This document shows, in pieces, positions 8,839 to 17,209 of a stretch of DNA of 52,196 bases. The first letter of the stretch is position 1. Each line of letters opens with the position of its first letter. The DNA lies in NCBI RefSeq assembly GCF_900659865.1, contig NZ_LR213783.1, positions 1-52,196 on the forward strand, given 5' to 3'. The notes under the pieces are model-generated. The model had not been told where the DNA came from and ran no database searches. It saw only the letters and a list, made by a program, of their open reading frames with translations. The stretch is from Hyella patelloides LEGE 07179 (GTDB taxonomy: Bacteria; Cyanobacteriota; Cyanobacteriia; Cyanobacteriales; Xenococcaceae). The position numbers and the translations under genes were made by a program.

Positions 8839-11800
8839 GTGACTAACCAAAACCAAATAGATTCTGCCGAAAATCAAACACCAGAACTACCAGAAAACTT
8901 AGAACAAAAATTAGAGACAGCATTATTACAAACAGCGCAAGATATTAATACTCCTGATATTGGTGTCAGTGTTGGCGTAGTTACACCAGAGGGTAAGTGG
9001 AATGGAGCAACAGGTCTTTCTAATCTTGAAACCCAGGAAGCAACACAACCAGACGATCTTTTTAAAATAGCTAGTATCAGCAAAGCCTATACCTCGACTG
9101 TTATTCTCAAGCTACAAGAGCAAGGAAAACCCCGTTTAGACGACACCATAGATAAATGGCTACCAGAAATTGCTGAGAAAATTACTAATGGTGAAAATCT
9201 CACTATCCGTCAACTCTTAGACGGTACGGGAGGAGTGTGGGATTATTTTAATCTTGATGGTGAGTTTTTACCTGACTTTATAGCCGACTATTTATCGGGG
9301 TCAAATAGAGATTGGCAACCAGAAGAGTTAGTGACTTATGCTTTTGACAAACCTGCTTTTTCTGGATCGGATTCTACAGAAAAATGGACTTATACCAATA
9401 CAGGTAATCTTATTGCTGCATTGATTGCCGAAAAAGCAACAGGTGAACCTTTTAAGCAAATTCTAGACGAAGAAATTCTCGAACCTTTAGGGCTTGATAA
9501 TACTTTTTTTACTACCGAAGACGTAAGTTTGGAAAAGCTTGCCAAAGGTTATGACGATATTCTTACAGGAAATGGCAATATCGGACAAGATGGAAACCTA
9601 GAGGACTATACTGCCGTTAATACAGAAATTAGTTATGGTAGTGGTTCGATAGTTTCTAGTGCAGAAGATGTAGCAAAATTTTTTGATTCTTTAGCGTCAG
9701 GAGCTTTACTATCTCCAGAATCTACTGCGGAAATATTCAACTATGTTGACACGGGTTTCAACAGAAGTAGAACTCAATTAGATAAATTTGGACTTGGTGT
9801 ATATCCCAGTCAATTACCTTGGGGCGAAACCCGAAGTATGGATGGAAGCCAATTTGGATATCGATCTCAGGTAGATTATTTTTCTAGTAGCGATACGACG
9901 ATTTCCATTTTGGCAAATCGAGGTATTCTAGGTAATCCTCAAACAATTTTAGTTATTGAAGCTTATAAAGCGAGTATTGCTAATACATTAGGGCTTAATG
10001 ATAATTTAGCAATTAATGGTACGGAAACTGATAACTATTTAACGGGGACATCGAACAACGATGTGATTAATGGTAGAGACGGTAATGATATTCTTGTCGG
10101 CAAAAAAGGTTTAGATGCTTTAGATGGAGGAAAAGGCGATGATTTTCTTTCTGCTGGTGCGGGTAATGACTATTTGTTTGGCAAAGAAGGTGATGATAAT
10201 CTCTATGGCGGTAAAGATGATGACTTTCTCAATGGTGGGGTAGGAAACGATTTGCTGCAAGGAGGCAAAGGTAGTGATTTTTTAGTTGGTGGTGATGGTC
10301 AAGATCTCCTACAGGGAGGTAAAGATGACGATCTTCTTTCTGGTGGTGCGGGTAACGATTTAGTAAGAGACACTCAAGGTAATAACTCTCTTTATGGCAA
10401 CGATGGAGACGATTTATTATTTGCAGGTTCGGGAAACGATCGCCTTTACGGAGATGCAGGGAGCGATCGCGCTTTTGCTAATGCAGGAAATGACCAACTC
10501 TTTGGTGGTAAGGGTGATGATTATCTCAACAGCGGTAAGGGTGACGATAACCTAATTGGAGGAGAAGGCAATGATACTTTAATTGGGTTATCTGGTAGTA
10601 ATACTCTAACAGGTGGTGCTGGGAGCGATCGCTTTATACTCTCTGAAGATGGAACAAATACTATTACTGACTTTACCCAAGGTAAAGATTTATTGGAATT
10701 ACCAGAAAATATCAGCTTTAGCGATCTCGATATTAGTCAAGGAAGTGGAGATCATGCCAATAATACTTTAATCACTTTCAACTCAGAAACTCTGGCGGTT
10801 TTAAATAATATCAATTCAGAAGATATTTCTCAATCCGACTTTGAAGATACAACCCAAACTCTCTCATTTCCCAAACCAACAGGCGATCATGCTGTAGGAA
10901 CAACTTCTTATCATTTTATCGATCCAGAAAGAGAAGAAACCTACACAGAAGATCCCGACGATAAGCGAGAGATAACCGCAAAAGTTTGGTATCCCAGCGA
11001 AAATACATCCTCAACTACTGCACCTTACATGAGCGAAAATTTGAGTAATGCGCTCGCCACTGCGGTAGGAATACCTCCACAAGATTTTACTGACATTACC
11101 CAATCTATCCCAACTAACAGTATTGCTAATGCTCCCATTGCTAAGACAAAATCAGAATATCCAGTATTATTTTTGTCTCATGGTTTTGGCGGTTTACCAG
11201 AACTGAACACTATTAAGGCAGAAGAATTAGCCAGTCAAGGTTATGTAGTAATTGCTCTTAACCACACTTACGACTCCACAGTTAATCTATTTCCCGATGG
11301 GCGAGTTATTACCCAATCTCCCACATTTGGCGGATTTTTGGGTGCATCAGAAAATCCCGAACTTTTCGCTGAGAGTATAGATATTAGAGCCAAGGATGCT
11401 CAGTTTGTTTTAGATGAGCTTGAGGAAATTGATACAGAAGAAAACTCTACAGACTTATTTGGCGAAAAATTAGATTTAGATCGAGTGGGTATATTGGGAT
11501 ATTCTTTGGGTGGTGCAACTGCTGCTAAAGTTTTAGCCGAAGATTCTCGTTTTAAAGCAGGAATTAACTTAGATGGCGGTTTATTTGGTGATGTGGCTAG
11601 TGCTAGCCTTTCTCAACCATTTCTGACTTTTAATAATGAGGCTTTTAGTACGGGAAATAGTTCCGATCCTTTAGACAAAGATTTCAATCAAATACAACAA
11701 TCTTTTGTGGAGAATCTACAAAATGAGGGTTATGAAGTTACCATTTCGGGAACAACTCACTCCGATTTTAACGATATACCCTTTTTATCTTCTTTTTTGG

Positions 11801-12531
11801 CAAATTCTGGCATTGAATTAGGTGCTTTAGGAACAATATTAGATGCGAATGCTAATAACAGTGAGGATTTTGAACCGACCGATCCTGAGCTAACAGCGCG
11901 GATAATTAATGACTATACTACGGCTTTCTTTGAACAGCATCTTAACGATCGAGAAAGTCCTCTACTTGCTGGCGAAACATCACCTTATTCAGAAGTAATG
12001 TTTCAATCTTACAATGTTAATTCGCCTGAGCCTCAATTCGGCACAGTCAATGCAGATGTTTTAGAAATAGATTCTACTGACCAATTAGTTTTTGCAGGTG
12101 AGGGGAATGATTTAATTGATGCTACTACGAGTAACAGTAATAATCGTCTCTATGGTGGTGATGGCGATGATACGTTGATTTTAGGTACAGGCGATCCGCT
12201 TCGCGGATCTCGTGGAGATCGCATTGTTGCTGACGCAGGTGCAGATCTTTTGTTTGTAGGAAAAGGTGGTGATAATACTCTCACTGGTGGGACTGGTGCA
12301 GACCAATTTTGGATTGCTGTAGCCAAAATTCCCAGTTCACCCAATATTGTTACTGACTATAATCCAACCGAAGATATCATTGGTATTTCTGGATTAGGTA
12401 TTGGATTTGAGGAACTTAATCTTACTCAGCAAGAAGATGATGTCTTAATTCAAGCCAATGGTAGAGATTTAGCTATCTTCCAAGGAGTTACTACCGATAA
12501 CTTAGGTGCGGATAATTTTGTTTTTGCTTGA
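8839..12531 (+). CDS. Secreted RTX protein with beta-lactamase-like and alpha/beta-hydrolase domains
   Basis: A 1230-residue modular protein. Residues about 20-390 form a class C beta-lactamase/DD-peptidase/esterase-type serine hydrolase with S79-I-S-K82 (SxxK) and Y185-T-N187 (YxN). About 392-608 hold RTX calcium-binding nonapeptides (GGKGDD, GNDLLQGG). About 680-1040 form an alpha/beta hydrolase resembling PAF-acetylhydrolase/dienelactone-hydrolase types: oxyanion-side FLSHGFGG, nucleophile elbow GYSLGG with Ser889, likely His in GTTHSDF. A second RTX block and C-terminal secretion-type region ends the protein. There is no signal peptide, consistent with type I secretion, though no transporter is nearby. 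The GTG at 8839 has GAGAGG nine bases upstream and is preferred to TTG 8797. Substrates are unknown. Confidence 0.88.
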   Translation: MTNQNQIDSAENQTPELPENLEQKLETALLQTAQDINTPDIGVSVGVVTPEGKWNGATGLSNLETQEATQPDDLFKIASISKAYTSTVILKLQEQGKPRLDDTIDKWLPEIAEKITNGENLTIRQLLDGTGGVWDYFNLDGEFLPDFIADYLSGSNRDWQPEELVTYAFDKPAFSGSDSTEKWTYTNTGNLIAALIAEKATGEPFKQILDEEILEPLGLDNTFFTTEDVSLEKLAKGYDDILTGNGNIGQDGNLEDYTAVNTEISYGSGSIVSSAEDVAKFFDSLASGALLSPESTAEIFNYVDTGFNRSRTQLDKFGLGVYPSQLPWGETRSMDGSQFGYRSQVDYFSSSDTTISILANRGILGNPQTILVIEAYKASIANTLGLNDNLAINGTETDNYLTGTSNNDVINGRDGNDILVGKKGLDALDGGKGDDFLSAGAGNDYLFGKEGDDNLYGGKDDDFLNGGVGNDLLQGGKGSDFLVGGDGQDLLQGGKDDDLLSGGAGNDLVRDTQGNNSLYGNDGDDLLFAGSGNDRLYGDAGSDRAFANAGNDQLFGGKGDDYLNSGKGDDNLIGGEGNDTLIGLSGSNTLTGGAGSDRFILSEDGTNTITDFTQGKDLLELPENISFSDLDISQGSGDHANNTLITFNSETLAVLNNINSEDISQSDFEDTTQTLSFPKPTGDHAVGTTSYHFIDPEREETYTEDPDDKREITAKVWYPSENTSSTTAPYMSENLSNALATAVGIPPQDFTDITQSIPTNSIANAPIAKTKSEYPVLFLSHGFGGLPELNTIKAEELASQGYVVIALNHTYDSTVNLFPDGRVITQSPTFGGFLGASENPELFAESIDIRAKDAQFVLDELEEIDTEENSTDLFGEKLDLDRVGILGYSLGGATAAKVLAEDSRFKAGINLDGGLFGDVASASLSQPFLTFNNEAFSTGNSSDPLDKDFNQIQQSFVENLQNEGYEVTISGTTHSDFNDIPFLSSFLANSGIELGALGTILDANANNSEDFEPTDPELTARIINDYTTAFFEQHLNDRESPLLAGETSPYSEVMFQSYNVNSPEPQFGTVNADVLEIDSTDQLVFAGEGNDLIDATTSNSNNRLYGGDGDDTLILGTGDPLRGSRGDRIVADAGADLLFVGKGGDNTLTGGTGADQFWIAVAKIPSSPNIVTDYNPTEDIIGISGLGIGFEELNLTQQEDDVLIQANGRDLAIFQGVTTDNLGADNFVFA
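12193..12209. repeat. Palindrome inside the RTX coding sequence
   Basis: GATCCGC-TTC-GCGGATC, a seven-base stem flanked by further GATC-containing sequence, lies in frame in the C-terminal RTX block. It encodes the residues DPLRGSRGD, which break the otherwise regular nonapeptide series. It looks like a small palindromic repeat accepted in frame within a surface loop. Confidence 0.6.
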
Positions 12532-12594
12532 TGATGATTTGATATTTGCACGTAAGAGTAAAGATTCATTTGTTGAAGATGCAGTCATATTTTC

Positions 12595-13158
12595 TTAATC
12601 AGAAGCTTTTTTGATATTACCCGCTTTAACCCAACCTTCTTGTTTACTCCAGGGAATTCTTATTTTTTGCCATCTTTTATCGGTGCTTTCTTCTAAAATC
12701 AAAATTCTGGCATCGTAACCAACACCACCAATTCTGGCAGAGTTAGTATCTGGTTCGGCTCTTAAACTTAAACCTTGGGGCCAAGTTACATTAGCATAAT
12801 AAGCACCAGGGGGAATGTTTTCTTCTTCTTCTTCTTCTTCTGGCAAAGGCTCTAGTTCTAATTCTGCTTCAAGATCGGAAGTAGATTCGATATTAGAAGT
12901 AGATTCGATATCAGATTGTGACTCATTTTCCCCAGCTTCTGTTATTTGGTTATTAGGTGCTTCAGCAGTTTGAGATTCTTCAGTATAAACAGGTTTTTCG
13001 GGAGCGTTAGAAGATACTTGTCTAAAATAATAATAGGCTGCTCCTACTGCGCTTCCTGCAATCATAGTAACACCCAACAGGAAACCTAAAATAAACTGAG
13101 ACGTACTTGAGATTGCACTCAACCAAGTTTGTTCATTTGTTTTTGATTCATTCATCAT
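12595..13158 (-). CDS. Membrane-anchored bacterial SH3 domain protein
   Basis: One N-terminal transmembrane segment (FILGFLLGVTMIAGSAVGAAYYYF, about residues 22-45) is followed by a low-complexity acidic linker with repeated SDIEST/SNIEST units and a run of Glu (about 75-117). A C-terminal bacterial SH3 domain (about 120-187; GLSLRAEPDTNSARIGGV, WQKIRIPWSKQEGWVKAGNI) completes it. Such domains usually bind peptidoglycan or act as adaptors outside the cytoplasmic membrane. The start is the ATG pair at 13158/13155. It converges with the RTX gene and no operon partner is evident. Specific function unknown. Confidence 0.8.
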   Translation of the reverse strand: MMNESKTNEQTWLSAISSTSQFILGFLLGVTMIAGSAVGAAYYYFRQVSSNAPEKPVYTEESQTAEAPNNQITEAGENESQSDIESTSNIESTSDLEAELELEPLPEEEEEEENIPPGAYYANVTWPQGLSLRAEPDTNSARIGGVGYDARILILEESTDKRWQKIRIPWSKQEGWVKAGNIKKASD

Positions 13159-13364
13159 CAGTTTGTGGTTTAAAGTTTTCCGTTCGCTCCGAAAAAGTCA
13201 GAATGCACATTTTTACACTATGGAAAACATCTATCAATTAATTTAACTTTCATTTTCTTTGGATAGTAGTTATAACCTACTCGATACACTGTGAAATAGT
13301 AATACTTTATGGTTACAATTTCCATCTTATTATTTTCTTGACTCCATATATTCTGAATTCTTTT

Positions 13365-14855
13365 TTATTGAAGTCGATCGTTGCGAGAAGCTAAACGAGC
13401 TTTTCCTGCTGCTGCCCAATTTTGTAAAAATTGTATTTGTTCTTGAGCGGTTTTGGCTAGGGGTACTATTTGACTTGCAGCTTCCAGGATATCTTCATTA
13501 GTGAAGTCGCGATTTTGACTAAAACCAATGTGCATCGCTTCAACTAGAGTTTGTTCGATTTCTGCACCAGAAAATTCTGGGGTTTCATAAGCAAGACGTT
13601 TGAGATCGTAGTTTTGCAGGTTGTGAGGGCGTAATCTGCTTAAATGTACTTCAAAGATGGCTGCTCTTTCTGTTTGAGAGGGTAAGCCCACAAAAAATAT
13701 TTCGTCAAATCTGCCTTTACGCAGTATTTCTGGAGGTAAAGATTGGATATTATTAGCCGTAGCAACTACAAATACAGGGGATTGTTTTTCTGCTAACCAA
13801 GTGATAAACGTGCCAAAAACCCTACTGGTAGTACCGCCGTCTCCTTTTCCTGTTGCTCCAGCAAAGGCTTTATCAATCTCATCAATCCAAAGTATACAGG
13901 GTGCAAGGGCTTCTGCAAGGTTAATCATCTGTCTGGTACGAGATTCTGATTCTCCTACTAAACCAGCAAATAAACGTCCCACATCTAAGCGTAGCAGGGG
14001 TAAATGCCAAGTATGAGCGATCGCTTTTGCGGTGAGAGATTTTCCCGTACCTTGAATTCCCACCAGTAATAATCCTCTGGGATTGGGTAAACCGTAGGCT
14101 CTGGCTTGTTCGCTAAATGCGCCTCCTCTGCGGAGTAACCAGTCTTTAAGATTATCTAAGCCTCCAATGTCTGATATTTCTTCAGTAGCGGGGTAAAAGT
14201 CGAGGATTTGCGTTTGACGAATCGATTGTCTTTTTTCTTCGAGGATTAGTTCGACATCTGGGGTTTCTAGTTTACCATGAGCAGCGATCGCTCTTGTTAA
14301 AACTCTTCTAATTCTTTCCATTGATAACCCTTGGGCCGAGAGTACTAGATCGTTTAGTAGTTTATCTGCCAGTAGTTGTCCTGTAGCGGAAATTAATCTG
14401 CTAATTTCTTGTTTGATTTCTTCCCTACTGGGTAAAGGAAAGTCTAAAACGGTGAAAATTTCGGTTAATTCTTCGGGAATGCTCACTTGAGGCGCGATAA
14501 TCACAATGTTTTTTGGTTGCGATTTTAAACTACGAGATAGGTTACGTAGTTTACGAGAAATGGAAACATCGTCTAGAAAACGCGGGAAATCACGCAGGAT
14601 AAATACCCCACCGACTTTTTCAGGTAACTTTTCAATAAATTCTAAAGCTTGTAAGGGATTGCGTTTACCAAAGCCTTGATTGTTAGGATTATTTTCATAA
14701 CCTTCCACAAAATCCCAGATGTAGACATTGCGATTGCTCATAGTTTTTAGGGTTTCGGCGATCGCTTTTTCTAGTCTTTCTTCTTCTGTAGTGGGTATAT
14801 ATATCAGGGGGTAGCAAGCCCGCATGAGTAAGGAAAGTTCGTTACTAAAGTTCAT
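13365..14855 (-). CDS. ycf46: AAA+ ATPase Ycf46
   Basis: This is the cyanobacterial and plastid-encoded Ycf46 AAA ATPase, linked in some cyanobacteria to photosynthesis and inorganic carbon responses. The N-terminal half (about 1-220) is the family-specific region (ACYPLIYIPTTEEERLE; GGVFILRDFPRFL). The AAA domain has Walker A GIQGTGKS, Walker B ILWIDEIDKAF, sensor 1 VVATANN and an arginine-finger region LRKGRFDEIFF. Length 496 matches the family. The start MNFSNELSLLMRACYPLIYI is typical. About 200 bases separate it from the SH3 gene on the same strand. No promoter was recognised. Confidence 0.92.
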   Translation of the reverse strand: MNFSNELSLLMRACYPLIYIPTTEEERLEKAIAETLKTMSNRNVYIWDFVEGYENNPNNQGFGKRNPLQALEFIEKLPEKVGGVFILRDFPRFLDDVSISRKLRNLSRSLKSQPKNIVIIAPQVSIPEELTEIFTVLDFPLPSREEIKQEISRLISATGQLLADKLLNDLVLSAQGLSMERIRRVLTRAIAAHGKLETPDVELILEEKRQSIRQTQILDFYPATEEISDIGGLDNLKDWLLRRGGAFSEQARAYGLPNPRGLLLVGIQGTGKSLTAKAIAHTWHLPLLRLDVGRLFAGLVGESESRTRQMINLAEALAPCILWIDEIDKAFAGATGKGDGGTTSRVFGTFITWLAEKQSPVFVVATANNIQSLPPEILRKGRFDEIFFVGLPSQTERAAIFEVHLSRLRPHNLQNYDLKRLAYETPEFSGAEIEQTLVEAMHIGFSQNRDFTNEDILEAASQIVPLAKTAQEQIQFLQNWAAAGKARLASRNDRLQ

Positions 14856-14933
14856 TGAGCAATTATAATACTTACTTTGTTATTGGAATTTATTCTAAAG
14901 GAGAAGGGCTTGACAATTTCAAACCCCTAATAA

Positions 14934-15110
14934 TCAATAACAATACTAGAACAAATTTTGCGAGATACAACCGATTCATCTACGGGTAATATACGCTTAG
15001 TGGTTGATAGAACTTCTTGTACATCATGTGCGGATTCAGCAATTAGAGAATTTTATAGAAGAAGACCAGAAATCACTCTGGATGTTGTTCAAGGAAAACG
15101 TATAGATTAG
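14934..15110 (+). pseudogene. C-terminal fragment of a deaminase-type polymorphic toxin
   Basis: This frame has a stop at 14931 upstream, no good start codon, and encodes about 58 residues: ILEQILRDTTDSSTGNIRLV, then VDRTSCTSCADSAIREF, then RRRPEITLDVVQG. The SCxxC followed by a helix and a P-x-I-x-L-x-V strand is the zinc-binding C-terminal half of the nucleotide-deaminase fold used by polymorphic toxins. The upstream half with the HAE/CAE motif is absent. It ends 13 bases before an SMI1/KNR4-like gene, the usual immunity partner, so it reads as the relic of a toxin-immunity module. Not catalytic as it stands. Confidence 0.6.
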
Positions 15111-15123
15111 ATAAGAACAAAAA

Positions 15124-15516
15124 ATGATAGAAAATATAGATCAATTAAAAGCCGAATTAATTGTCCGTAATATTGCCCGTGAAGATGAAATCAATGGTTG
15201 TAGTGAAAGAGAAATCTTGGAAATTGAGGCTGAATATGGAAAATTACCGTTAAGTTATAGAAAAATTATTGGCTTAATTGGTCATAGTGCAGGTTTTTTG
15301 GCAGGTGATAGTTCACTTTATGTGTCTACCAAGGCTAATATAGACCAAATAATCTTGGAAAATGAAGATTTTTTAGAATATAAAAAAGAAACTATTGAAA
15401 ACGATGAAGTAGATGACGATTTACTGAAAATACCAGAAAATATATTTATTATTTATTCATCATTAATCAACTTTGTAGGAGCGAATAACCATCAGCCCCT
15501 ACAAACAAATAAATAA
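15124..15516 (+). CDS. SMI1/KNR4-like immunity protein, probably truncated
   Basis: The N-terminal region has the SMI1/KNR4 (SUKH) pattern: GCSEREILEIEAEYGKLPLS, then YRKIIGLIGHSAGFLAGDSS. SUKH proteins neutralise nuclease and deaminase toxins by direct binding. It directly follows a deaminase-toxin fragment, which supports the role. After PENIFIIYSS the expected strand continues only a few residues; the last ten or so codons lie inside a palindromic repeat (15475-15502). The C-terminal third of the usual ~150-residue fold therefore seems to have been lost to that repeat. It abuts the murA stop codon tail to tail. Possibly nonfunctional. Confidence 0.65.
   Translation: MIENIDQLKAELIVRNIAREDEINGCSEREILEIEAEYGKLPLSYRKIIGLIGHSAGFLAGDSSLYVSTKANIDQIILENEDFLEYKKETIENDEVDDDLLKIPENIFIIYSSLINFVGANNHQPLQTNK
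15475..15502. repeat. Palindromic repeat forming the 3' end of the SMI1-like gene
   Basis: GTAGGAGC pairs with GCCCCTAC (one mismatch) around a GAATAACCATCA loop. This is the common cyanobacterial GTAGGGGC...GCCCCTAC palindrome. It supplies the last sense codons and so probably replaced the original 3' end. Confidence 0.6.
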
Positions 15517-16782
15517 CTAATTACTTTCCGTAACACGTTCAATTCTTGCGCCTAATTTTCTTAATTTATTTTCTATATCTTCATAACCTCGATCTAAGTG
15601 ATGTAAACCTCTAACAATGGTTTTCCCTTGGGCTGCTAAACCTGCCAAAATTAGAGCAGCAGAGGCTCTTAAGTCTGTGGACATTACTGGCGCGCCAGAA
15701 AGGAAAGGTACACCTTGAATTAAAGCATGATTGCCTTTAAGACGGATATTTGCTCCCATACGTTGCAATTCTGCTACATGACGCAAGCGGTTTTCAAAAA
15801 CAGTTTCACTAATAACACTATTACCTTCACTAAAACAAAGCAATGCCATAAATTGAGCTTGCATATCCGTAGGAAAGCCAGGATAGGGTAAGGTTTCAAT
15901 GTCTGTAGCTTTTAATTCCCCAGGAATCAGGCGTAAACAATTTTCCCCCTCGTTAATTATTCGACAACCTATTGCTTCTAATTTAGCGATTACGGGTACT
16001 AAATGATCGGCGATCGCCGAAGACACAGTAATCTCTGAATGGGTAATTGCTCCCGCAACTAAGAATGTCCCTGCTTCAATGCGATCTGGAATCACAGCAT
16101 AGTCTACGGAGTGTAAGCGATCTACTCCCACAATGGTAATTTTATTCGTACCAGCACCATAAATTTTTGCCCCCATCGCAATACAGAAATTAGCTAAATC
16201 AACAATTTCTGGCTCTTGGGCAGCATTTTCGATGGTAGTTTCTCCTTCTGCCAGAGTTGCTGCCATTAACAGGGTTTCTGTCGCGCCAACGCTAGGATAG
16301 TCTAAATAGATTTTTGCTCCTTGGAGTCTGCGGTTGCTTCCTTTAACATCAGCATGGACGATTCCTGACTCAATCAGAACGCTTGCTCCCATCGCTTGTA
16401 AACCCTGAATATGAAGCTTAACAGGTCTTGCTCCAATATCACAGCCTCCAGGAAGAGGAATTTTGACTGTGCCGAATCTTGCTAACAAAGGCCCTACTGC
16501 AAAAAAGCTAGCTCTCAGTTGAGATACGATATCGTAGGGGGCTGCTGTGGGATTAATATCTCTAGCATCGATATCTAAAACATCACCATTTTTAGTTAAT
16601 TTAACGCCTAAAGAAGTCAAAATTTGACTCATACGGCTAATATCAACCAAAGAAGGCACATTACGTAATCTACAGTCTTTAGGACACAGTAGAGAGCCAG
16701 CCATCAAAACTAAAGCAGAATTTTTAGCTCCGCTAATTTTGACATTTCCCTGGAGAGGATTACGCCCCCAAATTTCTAGCAC
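15517..16782 (-). CDS. murA: UDP-N-acetylglucosamine 1-carboxyvinyltransferase MurA
   Basis: MurA transfers enolpyruvate from PEP to UDP-GlcNAc, the first committed step of peptidoglycan synthesis, in the cytoplasm. Seen: [10 protein letters not shown] at the N-terminus (catalytic Lys-Asn), the loop [20 protein letters not shown] (Asp in place of the fosfomycin-reactive Cys, C-D-I-G; the adjacent Cys is conserved), and [17 protein letters not shown] near the C-terminus. Length 421 from the GTG at 16782 covers the whole catalytic fold. Coding potential continues upstream without a stop, and cyanobacterial MurA proteins usually have about 15-20 more N-terminal residues. A strong Shine-Dalgarno points to an AUU start at 16836 (separate entry). 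Confidence 0.93.
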   Translation of the reverse strand: MLEIWGRNPLQGNVKISGAKNSALVLMAGSLLCPKDCRLRNVPSLVDISRMSQILTSLGVKLTKNGDVLDIDARDINPTAAPYDIVSQLRASFFAVGPLLARFGTVKIPLPGGCDIGARPVKLHIQGLQAMGASVLIESGIVHADVKGSNRRLQGAKIYLDYPSVGATETLLMAATLAEGETTIENAAQEPEIVDLANFCIAMGAKIYGAGTNKITIVGVDRLHSVDYAVIPDRIEAGTFLVAGAITHSEITVSSAIADHLVPVIAKLEAIGCRIINEGENCLRLIPGELKATDIETLPYPGFPTDMQAQFMALLCFSEGNSVISETVFENRLRHVAELQRMGANIRLKGNHALIQGVPFLSGAPVMSTDLRASAALILAGLAAQGKTIVRGLHHLDRGYEDIENKLRKLGARIERVTESN

Positions 16783-16833
16783 TGATTGACTTCTTTCCTT
16801 AGTAGAGGGTTGTGTTAGGTTAGAGATAGAGTT

Positions 16834-16849
16834 AATGGTCTTGTCCTCC
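16834..16849 (-). promoter_or_regulatory. Possible murA ribosome binding site with an AUU start codon
   Basis: On the reverse strand, GGAGG (16849-16845) is followed after eight bases by ATT (16836-16834), in frame with murA and 18 codons ahead of the GTG at 16782. No ATG exists in this frame upstream. The resulting N-terminal extension ([18 protein letters not shown]) would match the usual cyanobacterial MurA length. The GTG has only a distant AAGGA. AUU starts are rare (infC is the known case). Confidence 0.45.
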
Positions 16850-17018
16850 AGTTTTTTGCTTATTTTGTGATGAATCAGGTTGTTAATTCGTAATTATCGA
16901 TCGCTGTTCGGCTACAAGGTATCAATTAAGTTTGTGCTATCGAGTAGATTTAAGAAAGTGGTCAAAATTGTATGTTGCTCAAAAAATATTTAACACTGTC
17001 TTGAGATAGTTTTTTGGC

Positions 17019-17047
17019 TTGACAATAATTTTAGAACCAATGATAAT
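17019..17047 (+). promoter_or_regulatory. Sigma-70-type promoter for tRNA-Leu
   Basis: TTGACA (17019-17024), a 17-base spacer and GATAAT (17042-17047) form a near-consensus promoter ending 29 bases before the mature tRNA start. Transcription would begin around 17054. Confidence 0.8.
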
Positions 17048-17076
17048 AAAAGTTTGTGTGCCAATACTTTATCAGG

Positions 17077-17161
17077 GCGGAACTGGCGGAATTGGTAGAC
17101 GCGCTAGATTCAGATTCTAGTGTTCGCTTAGAACATTCGGGTTCAAGTCCCGAGTTCCGCA
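17077..17161 (+). tRNA. tRNA-Leu (CAG)
   Basis: The acceptor stem GCGGAAC (17077-17083) pairs with GTTCCGC (17154-17160), with discriminator A17161. D-arm GGCGGAATTGGTAGACGCGC, anticodon stem CTAGA/TCTAG around the loop TTCAGAT (anticodon CAG), a long class II variable arm (TGTTCGCTTAGAACA) and T-arm GGGTTCAAGTCCC are all present. The long variable arm and CAG anticodon identify leucine. CCA is not encoded. A near-consensus promoter lies just upstream, and the SpoU gene begins 49 bases downstream. Confidence 0.95.
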
Positions 17162-17209
17162 CTCAGCAAGTAAGTGTTAACTTAAGATTGTGCTGTCCGT
17201 CAATAGCTA

